DNA from: Amphirosellinia nigrospora
Taxonomy: Eukaryota > Ascomycota > Sordariomycetes > Xylariales > Xylariaceae
Direction: 5' to 3'
Length of the DNA stretch: 64,000 bases
Assembly (NCBI GenBank): GCA_004123355.1
Contig: SCHM01000001.1
Coordinates: forward strand, 7,264,193 to 7,328,192
Positions within the stretch are counted from its first letter, which is position 1. Every line of letters starts with the position of its first letter. The translations under genes were made by a program, and so were the position numbers. The notes beneath the pieces were generated by a model. It searched no databases, had not been told where the DNA came from, and saw only the letters and a list, made by a program, of their open reading frames with translations. Positions 44,794 to 56,118 of the stretch are shown piece by piece.

Positions 44794-47225
44794 ATGAAGC
44801 GTCTGAACCGAACCGTCGTGATTCCGACACTCTTGAACGCCATAACGGCGTCGGGGCTGATGTTTCCGGATTGCGTCAATGGCCCCGAGCTCCTGACGTC
44901 GAACCTCGTATGTAACACTACAGCTAGTCCTGCTGATAGGGCGGCGGCACTTATACAAGCCTGGAACATTACAGAAAAGCTCGCGAACCTCGTGAAGTAA
45001 GTAGGAGAGAGTATTCAATCTTGATTGCAGTGCTAATAACGCAACAGTACTAGTCCCGGTACCGCACGACTAGGCCTAGCACCTTATCAATGGTGGAGCG
45101 AGGCACTGCATGGAGTTGCGTTGTCTCCTGGAGTTTTGTTCGACGGGTCAGGGGAATACTCAGGAGCCACTTCCTTCGCAAGCCCGATTCTTATGTCCGC
45201 AGCATTCGACGACGACCTCATTCACGCAATTGCCGATATCATTAGCACGGAAGCACGTGCTTTTAGCAATGCCGGACGATCTGGTCTGGATTACTGGACT
45301 CCGAATATTAACCCGTACAAAGATCCACGATGGGGAAGAGGATCGGAAACACCAGGAGAAGATCCGTTTCGCATCAAGGAATACGTGAAAGCTCTGATCC
45401 AAGGCTTCCAGGGTACTGAAAATATTACCAAGGTGATTGCGACTTGTAAGCATTATGCAGCATACGATTTGGAACGTTGGCATGGCATCACGCGTTACGA
45501 ATTCGATGCGATCGTTACGATGCAGGACCTTGTCGAGTATTACCTGCCACCTTTTCAACAGTGTGCTCGCGATTCCAAGGTGAAGTCCATTATGTGCTCT
45601 TACAACTCGGTCAATGCACCCCCGCGTGCGGTTCGACGTACCTAATGGAGACGGTATTGAGAGATTTCTGGGAATGGAATGACGAGAATCAATACATCAC
45701 TAGCGACTGCAACGCTATCCTGAATTTTCATGAAGACCATAATTATACCAAGACGGCAGCGCAATCGGCAGCTGTTGTATTGAATGCTGGAACGGACACA
45801 ATATGTGAAGTTTCGCCCAATACTGATGCGCCAGGTGCTTTCAACCTATCTCTCTTGGAAGAATCAGTTGTCGACCGGGCGCTGCGTCGTTTATATGAAG
45901 GATTGATAAGAGCGGGATACTTCGATGGCCCTCAGGGAACACCCTATCGATCTCTAGGATGGGTGGACGTTAATACGACAGCAGCTCAAGAACTAGCGCT
46001 TCGTTCAGCGGTGGAAGGAATTGTGCTGAAAAAGAATGACGGCCTACTTCCACTTCAGAATAATAACAACGCGTCATTGGCTTTGATAGGGTTCTGGGCT
46101 GGCGAGGCAGCAGGGCAACGTGCAATGCTTGGTGGCTATTATGGACTTCCGTCTTTTTATCATACACCGACCGATGCAGCGCAGACACTAGGATTCAAGT
46201 CGGTGACTGCGACAGGACCGCTTAATCAGTCTACATCGGCCAGCGATAATTGGACAGCTACGGCGCTTGAAGCTGCCGGCAATGCGGACATTGTCGTGTA
46301 CTTCGGCGGTAATGATATGAGCATCGAGTCAGAAGATCTCGACCGTGACGCGATTGCTTGGCCAGGCGCTCAATTGTCTCTTATCGAGAAATTGTGCGCT
46401 CTCGGAAAACCGTGTGTTGTCGTCGAACTCGGAGACCAAAGTGATGACACGCCACTGCTCGCTAACGGCAATGTCTCCGCTATTGTTTGGGCCGGCTTCC
46501 CGGGCCAAGATGGAGGAACTGCTGTGTTTGATATCTTGATAGGGAAATCTGCTCCTGCGGGAAGACTCCCGTCCACCGTGTACCCGGCCGACTACGTTAA
46601 CCAAGTCCCGCTGACAGACATGACTTTGAGGCCAAGCAGTTCGAACCCCGGTAGGACGTACAAGTGGTATAACGACTCTGTGCTGCCATTCGGATTCGGC
46701 CTTCACTATACCTCGTTCAAGGCGGCATTTGACGAAGGAGGCGTAGGTAACAAAACCTACGCAATCGGCGATATAGTGACGAATTGCGATCAGCGATACT
46801 TGGACTTATGCGAATTCGATCCCATCTCCATCTCCGTGGAGAACACTGGCAATGTGACGTCCGATTTTATCGCGTTGGCCTTCCTGTCTGGAGAATACGG
46901 GCCAGCGCCGTATCCGATTAAGCAACTAGCTGCATACACCCGATTGAAGAGTATTGAGGCAGGGAAATCCGGTGGAGCGCAGTTGACGATCAAAATGGGA
47001 GAGCTAGCTCGCGTCGATGCGAACGGAAATACAGTCCTGTACCCTGGAACATACCAGGTCCTACTAGACGTTCCAACACAGGATCAGAGCGCGTTCGAGT
47101 TAACAGGCGATCCTAAAACACTCATAGAGTTCCCTCAACCACCTGCGGATTTGGGTGAAGGGAATGGACACGAGCACTTGAATGGATCGGAAGCTGGGAA
47201 GAGCGCGTTAAGGGAACAGTTGTAA
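44794..47225 (+). CDS. GH3 beta-xylosidase (exo-1,4-beta-xylosidase)
   Basis: This is a secreted glycoside hydrolase family 3 enzyme releasing xylose from xylo-oligosaccharides. Exon 1 is 44794-44996, the intron is 44997-45047 and exon 2 runs to 47225. The start at 44794 gives a hydrophobic leader. Motifs in order are YQWWSEALHGVA, DYWTPNINPYKDPRWGRG, ETPGEDP, KHYAAYDLE, the nucleophile Asp in YITSDCNAI (near 45700), the second domain with VVYFGGNDMSIESEDLDRD, LPFGFGLHYTSF, and a C-terminal fibronectin-III-like domain (SVENTGNVTSDF). The total of about 790 residues fits BxlB-type xylosidases. One shift near 45617 fits a missing G before TPACGSTYLMETVL. It is divergently paired with the DUF8021 gene and followed by the LYC1-like gene. 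Confidence 0.9.
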
Positions 47226-47399
47226 TGAAAATGGAAGAAAGCTTGGCAAGATGCAATCGGCGTTTCGCATAAGTCTAATAATATGCAAATAAACCGTAGA
47301 CAACATTCAATTTATGGGATTCTCTTATTCTTCAATCGCAAGCTGTTACCTATTTCTAGAAATTTTGCGACTAATTAAATCATGATAAATGTGTAAAAC

Positions 47400-48583
47400 A
47401 TGACAGGCAAATCGATGATAAGCTCGAAGTCATTTCACCTTCATCTCGCTCATCCCACTCTCGATGAGTGTAAGCGAATATGGACTAGCACTTTCGCCTC
47501 GTGGGGCGATTCTCTCGAACTTGCCGACTACCTTCAAGAGTCGTTATACTTGACTGCTATTCCCCTTGCCAAAGATGGAGGTCTAACCAGTTGGATTCTT
47601 GTTGACAAAAATCTCCCCCGGATCAACGAGACATCCTATGTTCCTGTGAGAGTTTCAAAAAAGAGCGCTGATTAGCGATGCCAATGGCGAAGTCAAAGAA
47701 GCTATCATTCATGGCATTGCCAGTGTATTTTGCTCTCCTGAAAACAGGGGTCAAGGTTTTGCAGCTCGTCACATGCAAGAGCTCGGCCTATGCTTGCGCG
47801 ATTGGCAGTCTGACTCTGCGCCAGTCATCGGCAGTATTCTATACTCTGACATCGGAAACGTTCTACGCAAGATTGGGATGGGCACCTAAACCCACGAATA
47901 CGCACATAGAGTTTACACCGAAGAAGAGATCTAACGACAGCATCAACCGAACTCATGAAGTGCTAGAGTATGATATTGCGGAATTATGCGAAAGAGACGA
48001 AGAGATGATCAGAGCTGCCATGGCGACGCCAGCTCCGGAGGTACAGAAGCGAGTCGTGATACTACCAGATATAGATCATATGCTTTGGCATATCAAAAAA
48101 GAGGAATTCGCAACACAGCACTTATTTGGAAAGATACCACGCGCTAAGGGCGCTATCGCAGGGGCGCCTGGGAGTCGAGTGTGGGCGATCTGGACGCATC
48201 GATACTACGGACGCCCAGATGCGCCCTCGCCAAATAACGTGCTATACATATTGCGACTTGTCGTAGAAGGCGATGATAGTGCCAACAAGCCGGCTACGTC
48301 AGTACCTGTAGAGTTGGACCGCTTGCTACCTGAAGACCAATCATCTTCGCTCCGGGCTGTGTTACAAGCAGCTCGGAACGAGGCAGCTGAGTGGCAATTA
48401 GATTGCGTGCATCTATGGGAACCATCTCCTTGGGTTCGTAAGGCTATTACCAAAAGGATGGTCGAGCACGTGGTAGTGGAGCGGGAAGAGGACAGCATCG
48501 CAAGTGCTATGTGGTATAGCGATTCTGGCGACGCCAATCCGCCGGCGGTATGGATTAATAACGAACATTACGCTTGGGTCTGA
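47400..48583 (+). CDS. LYC1: LYC1-like lysine N6-acetyltransferase (GNAT)
   Basis: The family acetylates L-lysine on the epsilon-amino group in the fungal lysine-degradation route. The ATG at 47400 is followed by HLHLAHPTLDECKRIWT and GLTSWILVD. The acetyl-CoA-binding segment is visible near 47730-47780 (NRGQGFAARHMQELG), but in a different frame from the flanks. The C-terminal domain is long and intact from about 47870: FYARLGWAPKPTNTHIEF, IDHMLWHIKKEEF, GSRVWAIWTHRYYG. Shifts near 47670 and 47860 can each be explained by one-base errors. The start lies only 174 bp after the GH3 stop on the same strand, but no functional link is suggested. Confidence 0.82.
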
Positions 48584-48778
48584 ATGGGAGCTAAGGAGCC
48601 TGGCGAGTGCCGTCACGAGTATCAGGTAGTTACAATCCTACTTGTCGGCCGCACCATATCACACTCTGCAGATTGCAGAATTATTGTAAAAAAAAAACAA
48701 TGCAAGAGAGCGTCAAGCGTAGCCAAAGGTGTCGGGGTCACACTGTTTTGGTGAAAAGATGAAAAAGGAAGATAATTT

Positions 48779-48902
48779 TGGCCAACGAGGGAATCGAACC
48801 CCCGGTGCCTAACGATACTGAGTAAAGATGTAGAGTAAGTGTACTAACGCTGAGCACGCTAGGGGTTGTATCGCTAGGCCGTACCGACTCGGCCAATGGT
48901 CC
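48779..48902 (-). tRNA. Intron-containing tRNA-like gene, identity uncertain
   Basis: The minus strand shows an A box (TGGCCGAGTCGG) with a 4-bp D stem (GCCG/CGGC). The T arm GGGGG-TTCGATT-CCCTC includes a perfect B box (GGTTCGATTCC), and a T5 terminator follows just downstream (near 48757-48765). The anticodon stem pairs TAGCG with CGTTA, with an intron of roughly 45-50 nt between. Taking T33 at its place gives anticodon ACA (Cys), which fungi do not normally use. The acceptor stem (GGACCAT with GTTGGCC) has two mismatches. It may therefore be a degenerate copy, or a tRNA with sequence errors. Confidence 0.55.
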
Positions 48903-50526
48903 TAACTTCTAAATTTTCTTATATAGTAGGTACTCGTTGGGTCTCAAGTCTGCCTGCTGGGCTCGGCTGGGCTTTGGCTTCTTAAGGTTTGAACAGAGTT
49001 TAAGACGCGTAATCCTAGACAGGAGGCCCGGCTTATTTCGCCGCCGGGCACGTACCAGTTGCTGGGCTGGGCAGAGCCGCGCCGGTATCATGTAAGAAGT
49101 CACTCAGATCGAGTGATAGAGGCTGCATTATAACTCATTGCTGTGAATCATCTTAGGTCAAGGGTTGGATATAATACTTCAACGCCAACAGAAGTTGGCA
49201 AAAAGAGAGGCCCTTGAAAACATAGTAAACTTATCACCCTGTCACTGCTCAACGAATCAGGCATTCTCCTTCACTACCTGCAGTATCAATGCTACCACTC
49301 TATTTGTGACGAATGTATAGTAGGAGGGGTAGGATGAGAACGGCACAATAGCCATAATCTGAGAAGTGAGTTGGCAAACGCGAGTATGCTATCATGCGCT
49401 ATCCAATGCCAAGAGAGACGCGTGCAAGGAAGCCAATATGAAGAGCTTTAAGAGTTGGTATTTTAATGTAGAGGATTCCTGATATAAGGTGTGGGAAACA
49501 CGGTAAGAGCCCTTTTTGTTCACCTAGGTGAAGGAAGACACATTCTAACTGCGCCGGTACCTCTCGCTAGGTTTAAGTCCTGGTATTCCGACTCGGCTCG
49601 TGACTATATATCCATATTGGCGCATGATAAACGGCCCAAGTTGGCGGCCCTGCCCGTAGACTGACCCCGCGTCTAGAGACGTCGCGGTTGAGGAGCCGAG
49701 GTCGAAAGGATCGAGAAAATCATATATATCGACTAAACCAACATAATCCAGAAGGCATCAATTCCTGTAGTGTCTCATGACACTTTGTTAGATATGTAGT
49801 TTTCTAGAACGGCAGTTCTATCTAACTATCTACGTCGCCGACAACCGTTGGAGTCGAAGCTAAGCGTGACAGTCACTCTGAAACTCAAAACTGTTGGGAG
49901 AGAGATTAGTAGTTATAATAATACATGAACAACTACGTCCACTGTTTAAGGAAGGTTTCCTTATGTTTGTGAATGACGAGCGCGTGCCTGTAGATGAAAA
50001 TAGCTTTATTAAAAGACACTAGGTATCTATCGTCATTCATTCAAGTACTATTAGAGGGGCTTCATCAATTTGGGTTTCTGAAATGGGAATAACGAGCCCT
50101 AAGGCTGATCTATAACATCTTAGGAGTTTTAATAATAATATGAGGAGACGGTTATGAGAGTCAGATCTAGCAGCACTCGACATACATGAGTCGTGCTGTT
50201 AATCAAAGCACAGTGCATGTGACAGAAAAACACAAGCTTCATGAAAACTTGCCGCTAAATCCGTGGGCGTGCAGCACTAAGCCTGCTGTAAAATAGACCT
50301 CCACAGTGTGTTACAGTGAAACGCACATAGCATATGATACGGTCGAGCAGCACTGGTTGAGCTCCCTGGACGAAGACTGAGATCGGGATACTGTGGTAAA
50401 AGTGCTGCTTACTAGTGGAGATAGCCTATTAATACAACTACGCCAGTTGATACATCATAAAACGTAGACTAATAAGAACATCTTATGTCCTATTGGCTGA
50501 GATGTGAGTAGTCCGATATCTGACTA
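48903..50526. other. Intergenic region, no gene recognised
   Basis: About 1.6 kb between the tRNA-like gene and the amidohydrolase 3' end. Only short frames are present, and the second half is AT-rich. Confidence 0.5.
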
Positions 50527-51515
50527 TTATGAGCTCACATCTAGTTTCAATAAGTTGGCCGCATTCTTCCAACGAATGCCCTCCAACTCTTCGTCACTCA
50601 CCATCCCACTCTGTTCCAGCTCTTCTAGCCATTTCAACCCGTCGGGACTCTTTGCGAATGGATAGTCTACACTATACATGATCCTGTCGTGCTTCGTATT
50701 GCGCAGAATGCAGGCCAGGGGTCCAACGCCCAATTCCCGCTCGTCGTCAACCATAGATTATTATCCCACACCTCTCGGAACGGCCTTTCCTTCCCCCACT
50801 GTGAGGACACTCTCTGGATTCTCTGCAGCATGTATGGGATCATCTCGCCCATGTGGCCGATGATAATTTTCAGCTTGGGAAATCGGTCAAACACACCCGC
50901 GGCGTATAGTCGTAGAATATGTGTTGCAACATCGCTATGCCATCCGAAACCGAACGCGAGAATTGACGTGTTGACCCTATCTGAGAGATGAGGCGATTGG
51001 TATGCCTCGGCAAGTTGTTTGGACGGCCACGTCGGATGGATATAGATCGGCACATCTAGCTTAGTCGCTTCCTCCCAGAGGACATCAAACTCCGGTCCGT
51101 CGTAGTATAGCCCCTCTTCAGTATGGCTATCGATTAATGCACCAACGAACTTCACTCCGCCCATCTCGCCGGAACACGTTCGACGGAGTTCTTTTGCTGC
51201 TTCCTTAGGCTCATCCATAGCTAACTCAGCGAATCCTGCAAATCTGCCGGGGTAGGAGCGGATGGCCTCTGCGAGCTGGTCGTTACAGTCTCGGCATAGA
51301 GCAGGAGACAGATCGCCGGGCCCATGCGAGATCACCTGCATGGTAACTTGACCAGCGTCCATATCTGCGATTCGCTTAGGGCCGAGCTCCGTGAACTGCT
51401 CAAACAGAGCTGGCATAGCTCTAAATGCCTCATTCTGGGGGTTTGGCTGTCCGTTACAAGCAGCCTGAGAGAGGAAGTGCTCTTCGAGGGTAATTATTGG
51501 TCTGGAGGGCGCCAT
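50527..51515 (-). CDS. Amidohydrolase-family decarboxylase (ACMSD / 2,3-dihydroxybenzoate type)
   Basis: This is a metal-dependent TIM-barrel enzyme of the amidohydrolase 2 group, whose members decarboxylate aromatic acids such as 2,3-dihydroxybenzoate, gamma-resorcylate or salicylate. The ATG at 51515 starts MAPSRPIITLEEHFLS with the ExH metal motif. Further ligands are H in IYIHPTWP, H in IIIGHMGEMIPYML, and D in YSVDYPF. Length (about 330 residues) is normal. One shift near 50760 fits a missing G before ELGVGPLACILRN. An in-frame upstream extension to 51611 exists but adds no domain. It is likely cytosolic. No pathway neighbours lie beside it, so the substrate cannot be named. Confidence 0.83.
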
Positions 51516-52704
51516 GGTGATGAAGCCTCTGCTGCTTGTCCTAAATCGACGATTCACTGAATTCTTCTGAGATAATGTGTTGCACCAAGCCTGAACATAA
51601 CTAAGAACCAAGAACTAGAAACCCCTCTTTCGAACAACGTTTCGGAATCTGGGCCTGGTTAATATACCTTTTGAGCATCTTTCTAGCTCCGACTCCTGAG
51701 CGACGCTAGTCCACATCTCCGATACCTCCGTGTAGCTCCGTTCCTGATCAGAATCTGCTCCAATGTTTAGGGCCGATTAAAGGATCGAATACGTAACCCT
51801 CCATCATTGACTATCGGTCTGGTAGGCGGCTCCCGACCAGCGTCGTCATTTTGAACACAGTGCATTGACTCCTTGTCCTACTACAACAGACTCAGCGTCG
51901 CTCAAATTCAGCACGCACGAGGGAAAACATAGTCGTCATGCCATCGATAAATAAAGATCTGTCGGGAAACATAAAGGGAACATTCATGCTTCAATGCATA
52001 TGGGCGCCATCACAACATGACGACGATTTTGTAGTTATGGGGCTCGGTTAACCTTATCACCGAGACCCAGCTAAAATAATCTCCGGCCGGCTTCGGTTAA
52101 TTTTAGGCTCCGAAAAGTCCGGCTATGCCGGCTGGCGGACAGAAAGTACCACGCCGCAGTGTATATTGTTCCAAGAGGTTAAATTTTATGGTCCGCTATT
52201 ACTAGCCGCACATGAAGCAAGCTAGTCTAAGCCACAGGGGGTTTAAGAATAGGACATCCATCGGAAGACTACTACTACCTTAAAATAGAAGACAGGTGTG
52301 TTGGTCGCTTTTCGTTTTCATAGTTGGATTAAGCTGGTTACCGATTTAATGGATATTATAGTGCATATAACGACATGCTTTTCCTTATATATAAAAAATG
52401 TGCCGCCAGGGACCTTGGAGAAGTACGATCCTATGGAGGACATCAGTGTGAAGGGGGTTCATGTTACTTACGATGTGACGGCTGGTGTAAATTAGCAAGT
52501 GTTGATATAGCTTTAAATAACTTACCAGTTGACTTTTTCTATCTGGCGCATGCTAGCACTTCCATCGATCCGTCTGTCGAGGTTAGCGAGGGTCGAAAGT
52601 CTACTAGTGAGATGAGGTATAACAGATTCTGCACAACCAGAAGATTGGATTGTGGGCAACTTCAAGTGAAAGAACAATAAGTAATTTTGGCGAATATCTC
52701 TACC
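51516..52704. other. Intergenic region, no gene recognised
   Basis: This holds the amidohydrolase promoter and the NLR 3' flank. Overlapping short plus-strand frames at 52298-52680 have no conserved sequence. Confidence 0.5.
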
Positions 52705-55700
52705 TCACAACTCTTGATTCGACTGATCGCTACGTTTTATTGCCAGAAGGTCTCGTTGACGAAGCAACCTGTCCGAGCCTAATGTCGCGCCAAATTTCTC
52801 TAATAAGTCTACCAAAATCTTTGGCTCCTCGCTATCCAATGCCCCTCGAGGGCAGTGCCAAAGTATTCGGTTTCGATGTTAGGATCCGCGCCGTTTTCAA
52901 GCAAGAACTCGACAATCTCAATGTGGCTGACGCCGTGTCTTGTTGCAAGGTGTAGTGGTGGTCTAACGTAAATTGAGGCCGCGCTTTTGTTCACGTTAGC
53001 GCCCATCAAGTGATATAGCTTGCAGAGCTCCAAGTCGTTTCGGTCCGTAGCTAGGTTGAAGAGATTCGTTGTGAGCCAATCTACCGTTTTAGCGTCTAGA
53101 ATGTTCGATTCAAAAAGTTCTTTCATGGCTTGGTCGGTACCCAGGAAACAGTATGTGAATAAAGAAGATCGCGTGATGTCCATTCCGAAGCGCTGAGCTG
53201 TGCTAACAAGGTCTGTCGTTAATTTTAGGTCAATCTCGGGGATTGTGTTGATCCAATTGATATAGTACTTCGAGGGATAGAGGAGGTCACCAAGAAGCTT
53301 GCGGTAAAGTTTGTAAAGTTCTTCATTCCTCGAATGGTCCTTGCATCGAACCCAGTGATATGGCCACCCGGCCATATAGTCTCGGCATAAACCCGCATAT
53401 GTGTTGAGTGTTCTACCTGCGTACTGTTCAATGATGGAGGGACCTTCCATGACGGCAGCATGCGCCATGTCGGTTGGTCGCATAGCGGTGTGTTGGTAGT
53501 GAAGTATTCTAGACAAGTTCGTGAGATCAAAACGTTAACGTGTTCTCTCGGCCAATGATGCTGCTCAAAGTACTCTTGCACAGATAAGTGGGCGAATCGG
53601 CAAATGTTGGATTCAGTCGTGACAACAACCAGGTTTCGACAGACATCTAGGACATAATCAATAGATATAGGGCACCGATTCGCGTCCCAATCAGGCATCC
53701 GCAAATCCCAGGCGATTAAACCAGTGAGTACTTCTGGTTTTAGCGGCTTCCAAGAGCACATGAGAAATTGGAAGGTTCTGTCAGCTATTTTACTAGCACT
53801 ACCTTCGCGATCCTGGATTTCGTGATATATTTGGTCATATGCTCCTTAACCCCTCGCGGAGGTTTCGAACGTATTGTAAAATATCCGTCTCAAGTTTGAG
53901 CTTTAGGAGGCCATCTAGCATGAGCTTGGCCCACATGAACCTGTAGCAAATGGTTAGCATTGATGGCTCTGATAAGTCAATGGTCAATGTTATACTTACA
54001 TCCCTTGACTTTTTTCCGTAAATGTGTGCATTATCTCTCTTCTTGTGCGCTCGTTGAGACGGTCTTGACACCAACGATTTGTGTCGAGCCTCGAGACAAC
54101 GAACCGTTCTATATCGGCTTGATTATCGGCAGCTGTGATTCTCAGGTCTCGGCCATCTCTGAATTGTTGTTTGATGTCTTCATCCTCACGGCTGGATATA
54201 AATATTTTAAGGGGCATTTTGCATTGCGAAACAAGATCTTGTAAGACTTCCATCAATTTGTCCCTTGTCTCTAGTTCGGACTCGTCCAGACCGTCGATAA
54301 TGATGTATGTCAGCTCGTAGCTGTTTGTCAGGTCAATAAGCAATTCTAAACACTCCTTCATAGCCAGACGACTCGAGGCAAAGCCGGTTGCTCGTTTCTT
54401 ATTATAAATGTCAATCGTGCATGACTTAATGTCGAGTCGATTTGTTGTTAACGAAAGTTGTCGTACAAGACTGCAAAGCAACGAATGGGGATCTTGATGG
54501 GTATATCGATTGCGATCGCAGAAAAAGTAAGCGATATTGGCATCCTGCCGCCACCTGATCTTATGGGATAGTGTATCAACCACTTTGCTGGCAAGATACG
54601 TTTTACCGGCGCCCGCTAATTCGAGTATCATAGATCAGTTTTATAGCTTTCTGTTGTATCCTAGTGAAAAACTTACGAATTCCATGTAGCCAGAAGATGG
54701 AAGAGTTTTCCTTTTTAAGCCAGTTGAGATACTTGGGGTGGCTACATAACCACTCACAAGTATCTGATAGTCGGGTCTGATTGATGCTCATGAAGTCAGT
54801 CTCATAAGCAACATCGGATATCCACCGAAGAATCTTGACTCGGTCATCTTCTTCAAGCGTTTGACAAATCGCTCCCAGTTTGTTTCCTTGCCAGGTGAGG
54901 CTTTCATCTAGCAACAAACACAAGTTGTTGAAATCCCTCCCTTTTTCACACTCTACTTCCGTATGGCACATGCCAGCGCTTATATCGACGCGTCGCTCGA
55001 GCTCAGTGAGGGCAGATAGGCTATCAGCTATTTGACGCAAATTGAATGTACCGTTGATCGCAGTTTGAAGAGAGTTACTCGTGAATCTCTCCATGACAAG
55101 AGTAAGGAATAAGAGAATATCAGTAAACAATTTGGTCATGGAAGACACCAACATCTCTATGGAAGGCTGTGTTCTTGTTCCAGAAGGCTGGTCAAAGTAG
55201 AGGCGCGCGTAAATCTCACACCGGAAAAGTAGATGGAGGACCCGATCAATTGCAATGCACAATAGGCCAGATTCTTCTCGACTAGCGGTCACGGCCTACA
55301 GTGCTAATTAGGGTATGATCACTATGGCTAGTATAAAAGGAGGGTTAATACCTGGAGGAGAAAACGTATAGCGGCCCAAGGCAGAGCGATATGTTGAGGA
55401 TCAAAACTAGCAATGACATCCCCAACTTCTTTGAAGCGATCGAGCCAACTGACGATTTTCCCAGTCAGCTCAATTAGGCTCCATTGTTGGTTAAGGAGGT
55501 TGAAGTCCCATGTAGACTTTCGCTTCGATATATGATTTCTCTTGGCTTTGGCGAGTGACTCTAAGTGCTTAATAATGCTGGCTCCGTTGATGACCCCATC
55601 TCTGAATATTTCTACGTCCGACGCAGCTAGCTCAAGAAGGTGTGTAGCTGACGCCTTTTGTTCCGTAGACCCACTCAATAAGTTGCCTATGGCCAAGGTC

Positions 55701-56118
55701 CAGATGTGTTCAAGTGTTGATAAGTGAGCCTTGGGCTCAGGATAATCCTTTGAGGATCGTAAGCAGTCAGAAATGACCTTCTGCGATTTACATTTGAGCA
55801 ACACGGCCTGAGAAGAGCTTGCTGACTCAGCTTTATACTCTTTCTGTGTCAACGGGACACGATCGTTTCGTGATTCACCTCGGACTCCAGCAGTTTCTCA
55901 TCCTTGTTGCAGCAGAGTTCCTCGATACTATCAAGCCTCGGAGAAACGAATGTATTCCCGCAGCCGTCGGGAACTGTTGAGCATTGAGCTTGAGCCGAGC
56001 GCCGTGAATTAGGACGCCATGACCGAAGTAATCCTTTCCATTTATCACTCGTCTTCTTCGGACGAGATAAAAGTGCTGTATGCACAGGATTCTCGGATTC
56101 GAATGCCATGCTCTTCAT
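52705..56118 (-). CDS. NLR-like protein: DUF7708, NACHT NTPase, ankyrin repeats
   Basis: This is a STAND-type receptor of the kind fungi use for non-self recognition and programmed cell death. The first ATG in the N-terminal frame is at 56118. A 90-residue variable leader is followed by DUF7708 (VSWLDRFKEVGDVIASFDPQ, across an intron at 55296-55351, to SALTELERRVDISAG). A linker ends in SSIFWLHGI. The intron near 54620-54676 then restores Walker A as HGIPGAGKT. Walker B is YIIIDGLDE, with a sensor-like ISSRED further on. Another intron lies near 53942-53999, before a winged-helix region (CRFAHLSVQEYFEQ). The C-terminus has one or two ankyrin repeats (PPLHLATRHGVSHIEIVEFL, LENGADPN). Shifts near 55850, 53850, 53475 and 52850 look like one- or two-base errors. 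With so few ankyrin units the sensor domain is short. Confidence 0.8.

Noticed and set aside
52298-52680. Two overlapping plus-strand frames after the NLR gene
   Set aside because: Short, frame-overlapping and unlike any known protein.
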